Origin: Nocardia alni
Lineage (GTDB): Bacteria; Actinomycetota; Actinomycetes; Mycobacteriales; Mycobacteriaceae
Assembly: GCF_019038435.1 (NCBI RefSeq)
Contig: NZ_JAGPOX010000072.1
Location: 1-47,844, forward strand
Length of the DNA stretch: 47,844 nt
Direction of reading: 5' to 3'
Below the pieces are notes generated by a model. That model saw only the letters and a program-made list of their open reading frames with translations. It searched no databases and had not been told where the DNA came from. Of the stretch, positions 41,501-47,844 are shown piece after piece. Every line of letters begins with the position of its first letter. The stretch's first letter is position 1. The translations under genes were made by a program, and so were the position numbers.

Positions 41501-42649
41501 TCAGCCCAGCGCTTGTTCGATATCGGCCAGTAGGTCGCTGACGTCCTCGATGCCGACCGAGAGCCGGACCAGATCCGCCGGAACCTCCAGCTCCGAGCCC
41601 TCGGTGGAGGCGTGTGTCATCGCGCCCGGATGCTCGATCAGGGACTCCACTCCGCCGAGGGATTCGGCTAGGGTGAATACCTTTGTGCGCGAGCAGAAGT
41701 CGAGCGCGGCCTGACGACCGCCCTGCAGCCGCACCGAGATCATGCCGCCGAAGCGGCGCATCTGCTTCTGCGCCACCGCGTGGCCGGGGTGCTGCCCCAG
41801 GCCCGGGTAGATGACCTGGGAGATGGCCGCGTGCCCGGTCAGGTGTTCGGCGATCATCGCGGCGTTGTCGCAATGCCGATCCATGCGCACCGCAAGGGTT
41901 TTGATGCCGCGCAGGGTCAGGAACGCGTCGGTCGGGCCGGGGACCGCGCCCGCGCCGTTCTGTAGGAATGCGAACGCGGCGTCGAGTTCGGGATCGTCGG
42001 TGATCAGCGCGCCGCCGACGACATCCGAATGCCCGCCCAGGTATTTGGTGGTGGAATGCGTCACGATATCGGCACCCAGCAGCAGCGGCTGTTGCAGATA
42101 CGGCGTGGCGAAGGTGTTGTCCACGACCAGTTTCGCGCCGGCGCCGTGCGCGATATCGGCCAGCGCGGCGATATCGGCGATATTCAGCAGCGGGTTGGTG
42201 GGTGTCTCCACCCAGACCAGTTTGGTATTGGGGCGCAGGGCATTACGCACCGAATCCGGATCGGACACCTTGGCCACCGAGTACTCGATGCCCCACTGCG
42301 TGAACACCTTGTCGATCAGGCGGAACGTGCCGCCGTAGGCGTCGTTCGGGATGACCAGATGATCGCCCGGCCGCAGCGTCGCGCGCAGCGCACAGTCGGT
42401 GGCCGCCATCCCGGACGCGAAGGCGCGGCCGTAACGCCCCGATTCCAGGGCCGCCAGATTGGCCTCCAGCGCGGTGCGGGTCGGATTGCCGGTGCGGGCG
42501 TACTCGAACCCGCCGCGCAGCCCGCCGACACCGTCCTGGGCGAAGGTGGAACTCGCGTAGATCGGCACGTTCACCGCACCGGTCAGCGGATCGGGATCGA
42601 ACCCGGCGTGTATGGCCCGGGTGGAGAAACCCAGCTGGTCATCGGTCAT
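41501..42649 (-). CDS. metB: Cystathionine gamma-synthase
   Basis: A 382-residue PLP enzyme of the Cys/Met metabolism family. It joins O-succinyl- or O-acetylhomoserine with cysteine to cystathionine in methionine synthesis. GFSTRAIHAGFDPDPLTGAV, YARTGNPTR, FASGMAAT, TPTNPLLNI and the PLP lysine Lys202 (STTKYLGGHSD) are visible. The ATG at 42649 follows a G-rich stretch and starts a product of usual length. Its place beside greA, with cbs further upstream, matches Rv1079. Homologues can have gamma-lyase activity, so direction of flux is not certain. Confidence 0.95.
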   Translation of the reverse strand: MTDDQLGFSTRAIHAGFDPDPLTGAVNVPIYASSTFAQDGVGGLRGGFEYARTGNPTRTALEANLAALESGRYGRAFASGMAATDCALRATLRPGDHLVIPNDAYGGTFRLIDKVFTQWGIEYSVAKVSDPDSVRNALRPNTKLVWVETPTNPLLNIADIAALADIAHGAGAKLVVDNTFATPYLQQPLLLGADIVTHSTTKYLGGHSDVVGGALITDDPELDAAFAFLQNGAGAVPGPTDAFLTLRGIKTLAVRMDRHCDNAAMIAEHLTGHAAISQVIYPGLGQHPGHAVAQKQMRRFGGMISVRLQGGRQAALDFCSRTKVFTLAESLGGVESLIEHPGAMTHASTEGSELEVPADLVRLSVGIEDVSDLLADIEQALG

Positions 42650-42781
42650 GACCCCCAGCCTAGGAGGCGGCGCCGACATGCGACGCGTGAGGTCCGGCAC
42701 GTTCCCGCGACAGGTCCGACGACCACCCCGCAAGCCCCTGACATCTCGATGACCACCCGGGCCAGGCCCTACTGTGGACCC

Positions 42782-43945
42782 ATGGTGACCGTAGACGAGC
42801 TGTTCGCGATAGATTCCCTGCTCAGCGACCAGGAGCGTGAGATTCGGCAGGCTGTGCGGCAGTTCGGCGACCAGCGGCTGCGGCCTCATATCGCGGACTG
42901 GTTCGAGGAGGGCACGTTCCCGGCGCGGGAGCTGGCTCCCGAACTGGGCAAGCTCGGCCTGCTCGGCATGCATCTCGACGGCTACGGCTGCGCGGGCACG
43001 TCGGCGACCGAGTACGGGCTGGCATGCCTGGAGCTCGAGGCGGTGGACTCGGGGGTGCGCAGCATGGTGTCGGTGCAGGGCTCGCTGGCCATGACCGCCA
43101 TTCACCACTACGGCTCCGAGGAGCAGAAACGGCACTGGCTGCCGGATATGGCGGCCGGGCGGGTGATCGGCTGTTTCGGACTGACCGAACCCGATTTCGG
43201 CTCCAATCCGGGCGGGATGCGCACGCGCGCGGTGCGCGACGGCGCGGATTGGATAGTGAACGGCGCGAAGATGTGGATCACCAACGGCTCGGTGGCCGAC
43301 GTCGCGGTGGTGTGGGCCCGCACCGAGGAGGGCATCCGGGGTTTCCTGGTGCCTGCGGGCACGCCCGGATTCACCGCACGTGAGATGCATCGCAAATTGT
43401 CGTTGCGCGCCTCGATTACCGCGGAGCTGGATCTGGACGGTGTGCGGCTGCCCGGTGACGCGCTGCTGCCCGAGGGCAAGGGCCTGTCCGCGCCGCTGGG
43501 CTGCCTGTCCGAGGCCCGATTCGGCATCGTGTTCGGCGCACTCGGCGCCGCGCGTGACTGTCTGGCCGCCGCCATCGACTACGCGCGCACCCGCGAGGTG
43601 TTCGACAAGCCGCTGGCCGCCTATCAGCTGACCCAGGCCAAACTCGCGGATATGGCGGTAGAACTCGGCAAGGGCGAGTTGCTGGCGCTGCACCTGGGCC
43701 GATTGAAGGACCGCGGCGAGGTGCGCCCGGAACAGGTGAGCGCGGGCAAGCTCAACAGCACCCGAGAGGCCCTGGCCATCGCCCGGCAGTGCCGCACCAT
43801 CCTCGGCGCGAACGGCATCACTCTGGACTACCCGGTATTACGGCACGCGAACAATCTCGAGTCGGTGCTCACCTACGAGGGCACCGCCGAGGTACACCAG
43901 CTGGTACTGGGCGAGGCGCTCACCGGCGCCAAAGCATTTCGCTGA
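42782..43945 (+). CDS. Acyl-CoA dehydrogenase, glutaryl-CoA dehydrogenase-like
   Basis: A 387-residue flavoprotein. ACAD signatures: GCFGLTEPDFGSNPGGMRTR, WITNGSVADVAVVWAR, ARFGIVFGALGAARDCLAAA and LTYEGTAEVHQLVLG with the catalytic base Glu366. The SVQGSLAMTAIHHYGSEEQK segment and the TAEVHQLVLG end resemble glutaryl-CoA dehydrogenases, which act in lysine, tryptophan and dicarboxylate breakdown. A general short-chain acyl-CoA dehydrogenase is the alternative. TACTGT ends six bases before the ATG, so a leaderless message is likely. It is divergent from metB and is not part of the M. tuberculosis gene order I recall at this place. Confidence 0.9.
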   Translation: MVTVDELFAIDSLLSDQEREIRQAVRQFGDQRLRPHIADWFEEGTFPARELAPELGKLGLLGMHLDGYGCAGTSATEYGLACLELEAVDSGVRSMVSVQGSLAMTAIHHYGSEEQKRHWLPDMAAGRVIGCFGLTEPDFGSNPGGMRTRAVRDGADWIVNGAKMWITNGSVADVAVVWARTEEGIRGFLVPAGTPGFTAREMHRKLSLRASITAELDLDGVRLPGDALLPEGKGLSAPLGCLSEARFGIVFGALGAARDCLAAAIDYARTREVFDKPLAAYQLTQAKLADMAVELGKGELLALHLGRLKDRGEVRPEQVSAGKLNSTREALAIARQCRTILGANGITLDYPVLRHANNLESVLTYEGTAEVHQLVLGEALTGAKAFR

Positions 43946-43994
43946 CGACATACTTCGACGCGGCGCCGAGGACCGCACCGAAACCTTTCAATAC

Positions 43995-44417
43995 TTACGA
44001 ATATGCCCGAGGGTTGCTCCGACTGCCATCCCGAAGAACATCGCGTTCGAGTATTTCAGGCATATCGTCGCGATCGCCCGCCCGTTCCGTCGCACGCTCC
44101 ACCACGTGCAGCCGAGGCTGCCGCACAGGTCGTGACAGACCTCCGGCGATCAGCAGCACGAGCGTGCCCCCGACGATGATCAGCACGGTACTCAGGATCG
44201 GCACGGTCACCGAGGTGGGCACGCCGATCCGGGCCAGCGCCGCGACGAGGCCGACGCCCCAGATCAGCACGGCGGCGAAACGCGCCAGCATGGGGCCGTG
44301 CACGGGACCGAGGCAATGCGCGATCGGGGACATTACGACCCGGCCGAGCACAGCGGCGACGACGGCGATTACCAACCCGAGTGCCGCATACGGCAGCCAC
44401 ATGCTCAAACAGACCAT
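43995..44417 (-). CDS. Small membrane protein, possibly MscS-like transmembrane region
   Basis: A 140-residue protein with three hydrophobic segments (LPYAALGLVIAVVAAVLG, MLARFAAVLIWGVGLVAALA, TVPILSTVLIIVGGTLVLLIAG) and a charged C-terminal tail of about 45 residues. The helix pattern recalls the membrane part of MscS-type channels, but the beta domain is missing, so this is a weak likeness. The start is uncertain: ATG 44417 lies directly after GAGGGG, and TTG 44408 or ATG 44402 fit its spacing better. Function unknown. Confidence 0.65.
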   Translation of the reverse strand: MVCLSMWLPYAALGLVIAVVAAVLGRVVMSPIAHCLGPVHGPMLARFAAVLIWGVGLVAALARIGVPTSVTVPILSTVLIIVGGTLVLLIAGGLSRPVRQPRLHVVERATERAGDRDDMPEILERDVLRDGSRSNPRAYS

Positions 44418-44541
44418 CCCCTCACACCGCTCCCCGGCCGTATGCCGAAAATCCCTATGCTGTTTATACCCCGAGGCAATCGAACGAATCCACTATTTGC
44501 GTTGATATTGCCGATTCAACCAGAAAGTTAAAAAAGACCGG

Positions 44542-45171
44542 TCAGTATGCAGAATCGACGTTATCCATAGAGCCGTAACGGTTCGCGGCGTAATTGCAGG
44601 CTGCGACGATGTTGGCGACCGGGTCCCAGATATTCCACGAGGTGCCCGAGACGTGATACGCGTTGAAGGTCGGGTCGATGACCTGCAGCAATCCCTTGGA
44701 CGGGATACCCATCGCGGCATTGGAGTCGTACAGGTTGATGGCCCCCGGGTTACCGCTGGACTCGCGAATAATGTTGCGGTAGATGCCGTCGTAGCTGCCC
44801 GGGATGCCGTGCGCGGCCATGATGTCCAGGGACTGGCGAATCCAGCCGTCCAGAGTGTTCGGGTAGATCACCGGCGCGGGCGCGGGGGGCGGCGCGGGCT
44901 GCGCCAGGGCCTTCGGCGCGGGCATCGGCGCCGGAACCGGGGCCGCCGCCTGCTTCTCGGCCTGCTTCGCGACGTGCTGCAAGGCCGGGGGCACCGGGAC
45001 AGCGGGGGTCGCAGTGGTTTCCTGGGCGATCGTGCTGGCCAGGGCCGCCGGCTTGACCGCATTGGCATGCTCGCCACCCGCGGAGGTGATCGCGGCGAGA
45101 GCGGCCAGGGCCAAGGTCGCGGATCCGGCGGTCCGCGCGACCGCCTTGGTTCTACTGCTCTTGATCGACAT
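44542..45171 (-). CDS. Secreted transglycosylase SLT-type / Rpf-like cell wall hydrolase
   Basis: A 209-residue exported protein. A signal peptide (hydrophobic about 12-32, cleavage near ITSAGG) and a Pro/Ala-rich spacer (about 52-103) precede a lysozyme-like domain: LDGWIRQSLDIMAAHGIPGS, IIRESSGNPGAIN with catalytic Glu137, SKGLLQVIDPTFNAYHV and IVAACNYAANRYGSMDNV. Such enzymes cut the glycan strands of peptidoglycan during growth or resuscitation. The ATG at 45171 is supported by AGGAA about 12 bases ahead and by the signal peptide. The gene is preceded by a gene-free region of about 720 bases that may contain a regulatory RNA. Confidence 0.88.
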   Translation of the reverse strand: MSIKSSRTKAVARTAGSATLALAALAAITSAGGEHANAVKPAALASTIAQETTATPAVPVPPALQHVAKQAEKQAAAPVPAPMPAPKALAQPAPPPAPAPVIYPNTLDGWIRQSLDIMAAHGIPGSYDGIYRNIIRESSGNPGAINLYDSNAAMGIPSKGLLQVIDPTFNAYHVSGTSWNIWDPVANIVAACNYAANRYGSMDNVDSAY

Positions 45172-45893
45172 TTCGACGTGGTTCCTACTCTGATTCCGGG
45201 CCGATGTGGCCTGCGGTAGGCAGCACGCGATAGGGAACCGACCCACTGCCAGTGGGCTCGTCCCTGCGTGGTCTACCGATGGACTGTGCGGCGAAAGATT
45301 CGACTCCCCGCCGATACGACGCGACTCAGCTGTTGCCGGGTGGTGAACCCGTGCACCGGCGATGTGCTCTCATGCCCCCGGCGGCGCACAGCACGGCCAC
45401 GGCGCCCGGAGGCACTGCATTCGCTACCGCATTCCGCATGGGCGTTGACAACTCCTCGTGTAATCCAGACTCGAAGTCTGGTTAACCAACGAGGTCACAG
45501 GATGATTGCGCTAGGTTAACAGAGTCTGAACCGAAGGTTAACGAAAGGCGCTGCAGCACTCTTTCATGCGCAATGGGTACCGGCGACAACCCTCTGAGCG
45601 GGGCGTCTGCTTGATAGCTATAAGTGAGCCGGATCACAGAAAAAGTTAGCGTGTCGCAACATCGGAGTCCATTTTGTCCGCTTTTTCGGACGGTTTGGAC
45701 ACCGTTTGGTAACGAAGCCGGACCCCACCCCTTTGCGGCGTCACCGAACCGTTAAATACCCGCCCACTCCGGCGGTAAACCTCGGCGACTCGAGCCACGG
45801 CACCGACAGCGGCCGGACCGAGGTCGTGCGATCGCCCCCTGGGCACCACCCAGGGGGAACAGCATCCGTTCAGCTATCGGTCGGAGACCGCGC
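45172..45893 (-). other. Gene-free leader region upstream of the transglycosylase, candidate c-di-AMP (ydaO) riboswitch
   Basis: No gene is supported in these 720 bases. On the minus strand the stretch 45266-45308 reads GGGAGTCGAATC, then CACAGTCC and CGGTAG, partly like the 3' half of the ydaO c-di-AMP riboswitch that precedes rpf-type genes in actinobacteria. The match is imperfect. Other items: hairpin CCAGACT-CGA-AGTCTGG (45464-45480); GGTTAAC at 45479, 45513 and 45535; CCCACTG-C-CAGTGGG (45242-45256). Confidence 0.35.
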
Positions 45894-47291
45894 TCAGTGC
45901 ACGCCCGGGATTCCGGACTTGGTCAGGAATCCGAGCAGATCGTGCCGGGTGATCACGCCGATCGGCTTACCGTCCTCGACCACCATCAGCGCGTCGGTGG
46001 ATTCGAGTTCCTTGGTCACCGCCGACACCGGCTCGCCCGCGCCGATCAGCGGGAACGACGGGCTCATATGTTTGGACACCGGATCGGCCAGATGGGCACG
46101 GCCCTCGAACACCGCGGACAGCAGATCCCGCTCGCTCACGCTGCCGGCCACCTCGCCCGCCATCACCGGCGGTTCGGCGCCCACCACGGGCATCTGGGAC
46201 ACGCCGTACTCGCGCAGGATCTCGATGGCGTCGCGCAGCGTCTCCTGAGGATGGGTGTGCACCAGATCGGGCAGCGCGCCGGACTTGCCGCGCAGCACGT
46301 CGCCGACCGTCGGCTCGGGGGTGCTGCCGTCCAGGCGGGTGCGCAGGAAGCCGTAGGAGCTCATCCACTGGTCGTTGAAGATCTTGGACAGATAGCCGCG
46401 GCCGCCGTCGGGCAGCAGCACCACGACGACAGCGTTCGGATCGCGCTCGGCCACCCGCAACGCGGCCACCACGGCCATTCCGCACGAGCCGCCGACCAGC
46501 AGGCCCTCCTCGCGGGCCAGGCGGCGGGTCATATCGAAGGAGTCGGCATCGGAGACCGCGATGATCTCGTCCGGGATCGCCGGGTCGTAGGCGCTGGGCC
46601 AGAAATCCTCGCCGACGCCCTCGACCAGATACGGCCGCCCGGTACCGCCGGAGTACACCGAACCCTCCGGATCCGCACCGATGATCTTGACCTTGCCGCC
46701 CGAAACCTCCTTGAGGTAACGGCCCGTGCCGGTGATGGTGCCGCCAGTGCCTACGCCCGCGACGAAATGCGTGACCGTGCCCTCGGTGTCGCGCCAGATC
46801 TCCGGACCGGTTGTCTCGTAATGGCTCAGCGGGCCGCCCGGATTCGAGTACTGATCCGGCTTCCACGCGCCCGGGATCTCCCGGACCAGGCGATCGGAGG
46901 TCTGGTAGTAGCTGTCCGGATGTTCCGGCGCCACGGCGGTCGGGCACACCACGACCTCGGCGCCGTAGGCGCGCAACACGTTCCGCTTGTCCTCGCTCAC
47001 CTTGTCCGGGCACACGAACACGCACTTGTACCCGCGCTGCTGCGCGACCAGCGCGAGGCCCACACCGGTATTGCCGGACGTCGGCTCCACGATGGTGCCG
47101 CCCTTTTTCAGCAGCCCCTGTTCCTCGGCGGCGTCGATCATTCTGACCGCGATGCGATCCTTGGAGCTACCACCCGGGTTCAGGTACTCGACCTTGGCGG
47201 CCACCAAGCCGGAGTCGGGCCCCACCACGGAATTCAAGCGAACGAGCGGAGTATTGCCGATCAGCTCGACGACATGGTTCGCGATGCGCAT
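45894..47291 (-). CDS. cbs: Cystathionine beta-synthase
   Basis: A 465-residue PLP enzyme that condenses serine (or acetylserine) with homocysteine to cystathionine, the entry to reverse transsulfuration. NPGGSSKDRIA gives the PLP lysine Lys44; EPTSGNTGVGLALVAQ, GTGGTITGTGRYLKE and GGSCGMAVVAALRVAE are phosphate- and substrate-binding loops. Two C-terminal CBS domains (about 335-465) include HTHPQETLRDAI, GVSQMPVVGAEPPVMAGEV and PIGVITRHDLLGFL. It is very similar to M. tuberculosis Rv1077 as I remember it. The ATG at 47291 (MRIANHVVELIGNTPLVRLN) starts at the homology; upstream frame is not conserved. Confidence 0.95.
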   Translation of the reverse strand: MRIANHVVELIGNTPLVRLNSVVGPDSGLVAAKVEYLNPGGSSKDRIAVRMIDAAEEQGLLKKGGTIVEPTSGNTGVGLALVAQQRGYKCVFVCPDKVSEDKRNVLRAYGAEVVVCPTAVAPEHPDSYYQTSDRLVREIPGAWKPDQYSNPGGPLSHYETTGPEIWRDTEGTVTHFVAGVGTGGTITGTGRYLKEVSGGKVKIIGADPEGSVYSGGTGRPYLVEGVGEDFWPSAYDPAIPDEIIAVSDADSFDMTRRLAREEGLLVGGSCGMAVVAALRVAERDPNAVVVVLLPDGGRGYLSKIFNDQWMSSYGFLRTRLDGSTPEPTVGDVLRGKSGALPDLVHTHPQETLRDAIEILREYGVSQMPVVGAEPPVMAGEVAGSVSERDLLSAVFEGRAHLADPVSKHMSPSFPLIGAGEPVSAVTKELESTDALMVVEDGKPIGVITRHDLLGFLTKSGIPGVH

Positions 47292-47382
47292 GGCGCCCAT
47301 CGTTCCATACGAAATGCATTGCATCGGAACGCGCTGATTCACAGGAGTCGCGTTACCGCGAATTTCCCCTATCATCACCCGC

Positions 47383-47844
47383 GTGAGGATGCCGAAGCCC
47401 GCCCGCATCGCCGCCGTCCTGCTCGCGTCCCTCGGGGCTGCGACCGCGATCGCGTCGTCCACCGTCGCAGGCGCAGACACAGTCCAATTCCCGCAGACAC
47501 AGAGCCTGTTCTATGGCGGACTGTGCGTGGGAAATATCCGAGTGTGGGCCGATACCAGCCCCGACTATCCGGGCCGGGCGGTTATGAACGTCCAGGCCCA
47601 GCCCATCAATGGCGTAGGTTCCGGCGCATATCCGCTGGCGCCGCTGTGCAACGTCTTGACCACCGTGGCGTGGCGCAACCTGGACACAGGCGCGGTCGGC
47701 CAGTGGCGGGTGAACGTTGTCGCGGGCATCTACGGCAGCATTCTGTACGCCCTCTACCAGAACACCGGGCCCGGCCACGTGGCGGCGACCGTCACCACGA
47801 ACAACGTCAGTGCGCCCTCGCACGCCACGTTCTTCGTCCCGGGC
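47383..47844 (+). CDS. Small secreted protein, 3' end outside the window
   Basis: An open frame of 154 codons without stop to the right edge. The N-terminus is a signal peptide (MPKPARIAAVLLASLGAATA, cleavage near VAGA-DTV). The mature part is beta-rich with two Cys (GGLCVGN, APLCNVL), many Thr/Val/Asn and no recognised domain. The GTG at 47383 is preceded by TATCAT with seven bases between, suggesting a leaderless message; an in-frame ATG two codons later (47389) is the alternative. It is divergent from cbs. Confidence 0.75.
   Translation, partial: MRMPKPARIAAVLLASLGAATAIASSTVAGADTVQFPQTQSLFYGGLCVGNIRVWADTSPDYPGRAVMNVQAQPINGVGSGAYPLAPLCNVLTTVAWRNLDTGAVGQWRVNVVAGIYGSILYALYQNTGPGHVAATVTTNNVSAPSHATFFVPG

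Noticed and set aside
42029..42781. Upstream extension of the acyl-CoA dehydrogenase frame
   Set aside because: It is antisense to metB, shows no homology, and the family N-terminus starts at 42782 just after a -10-like box.
45706..46248. 180-codon plus-strand frame overlapping the end of cbs
   Set aside because: Ser/Thr/Arg-rich shadow frame; most of it is antisense to the CBS domains of cystathionine beta-synthase.

Overview
The window looks like chromosomal DNA of a high-GC mycolic-acid actinobacterium, most probably Nocardia or a close relative. The grounds are: a mycothiol S-conjugate amidase (mca), two cvn 'conservon' signalling sets, LIP-family secreted lipases in tandem, XRE-DUF5753 and DUF574 proteins, a KstR-type operator before a DUF35/thiolase pair, and a cbs / metB / greA / DUF4307 / mca / small membrane protein block in the same order and relative orientations as I recall for Mycobacterium tuberculosis Rv1077-Rv1083. 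No rRNA, tRNA, CRISPR array, intact insertion sequence or prophage was seen.

Layout. 1-1.7 kb: 5' end of a DUF255 thioredoxin-fold gene, followed by debris: a decayed RelE/HigB-type toxin, its HTH antitoxin, and the C-terminal part of an AAA/DUF234 ATPase, closed by a degenerate second copy of the DUF255 start. 1.7-3.3 kb: TetR regulator divergent from an alpha/beta hydrolase, with a perfect operator between them. 3.3-6.5 kb: conservon I (sensor kinase, roadblock, DUF742; no GTPase). 7-11.6 kb: DUF574 methyltransferase, secreted hydrolase, an orphan ABBA aromatic prenyltransferase, an XRE regulator and a membrane protein. 11.7-13.1 kb: three consecutive roadblock/LC7 proteins without a kinase. 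13.7-17.6 kb: probable light-response group (TIGR01777 epimerase, MerR regulator with a cobalamin-like domain, photolyase). 17.6-21.7 kb: NTF2-like protein, HAD dehalogenase, GlxA regulator, hydrolase, and a PIN-domain toxin/antitoxin pair. 21.8-23.4 kb: DUF35 plus thiolase under a KstR-like box. 23.5-27.4 kb: three-gene MoxR ATPase / DUF2201 metallopeptidase-VWA / unknown-protein operon. 27.7-29.4 kb: SDR and LysR genes. 29.6-33.5 kb: complete conservon II (kinase, roadblock, DUF742, GTPase). 33.5-36.3 kb: two tandem secreted lipases. 36.8-38.2 kb: fatty acid desaturase and a small Cys-rich reading frame. 38.4-47.3 kb: the mca / greA / metB / cbs core, with an acyl-CoA dehydrogenase, a membrane protein and a secreted transglycosylase-like protein between metB and cbs. 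The window ends inside a small secreted protein gene.

How the parts work together. The conserved core joins sulfur metabolism (cystathionine synthesis from both sides), mycothiol-dependent detoxification and transcript-cleavage factor GreA. Conservons I and II and the roadblock triad are probably G-protein-like membrane signalling modules that may share parts, because conservon I lacks its GTPase. A recurrent feature is a -10-like hexamer exactly six bases before the start codon and no Shine-Dalgarno sequence, pointing to leaderless transcripts for several genes. The least described items are the MoxR/DUF2201/unknown operon, the roadblock triad, the orphan prenyltransferase and the gene-debris scar at 0.4-1.7 kb.
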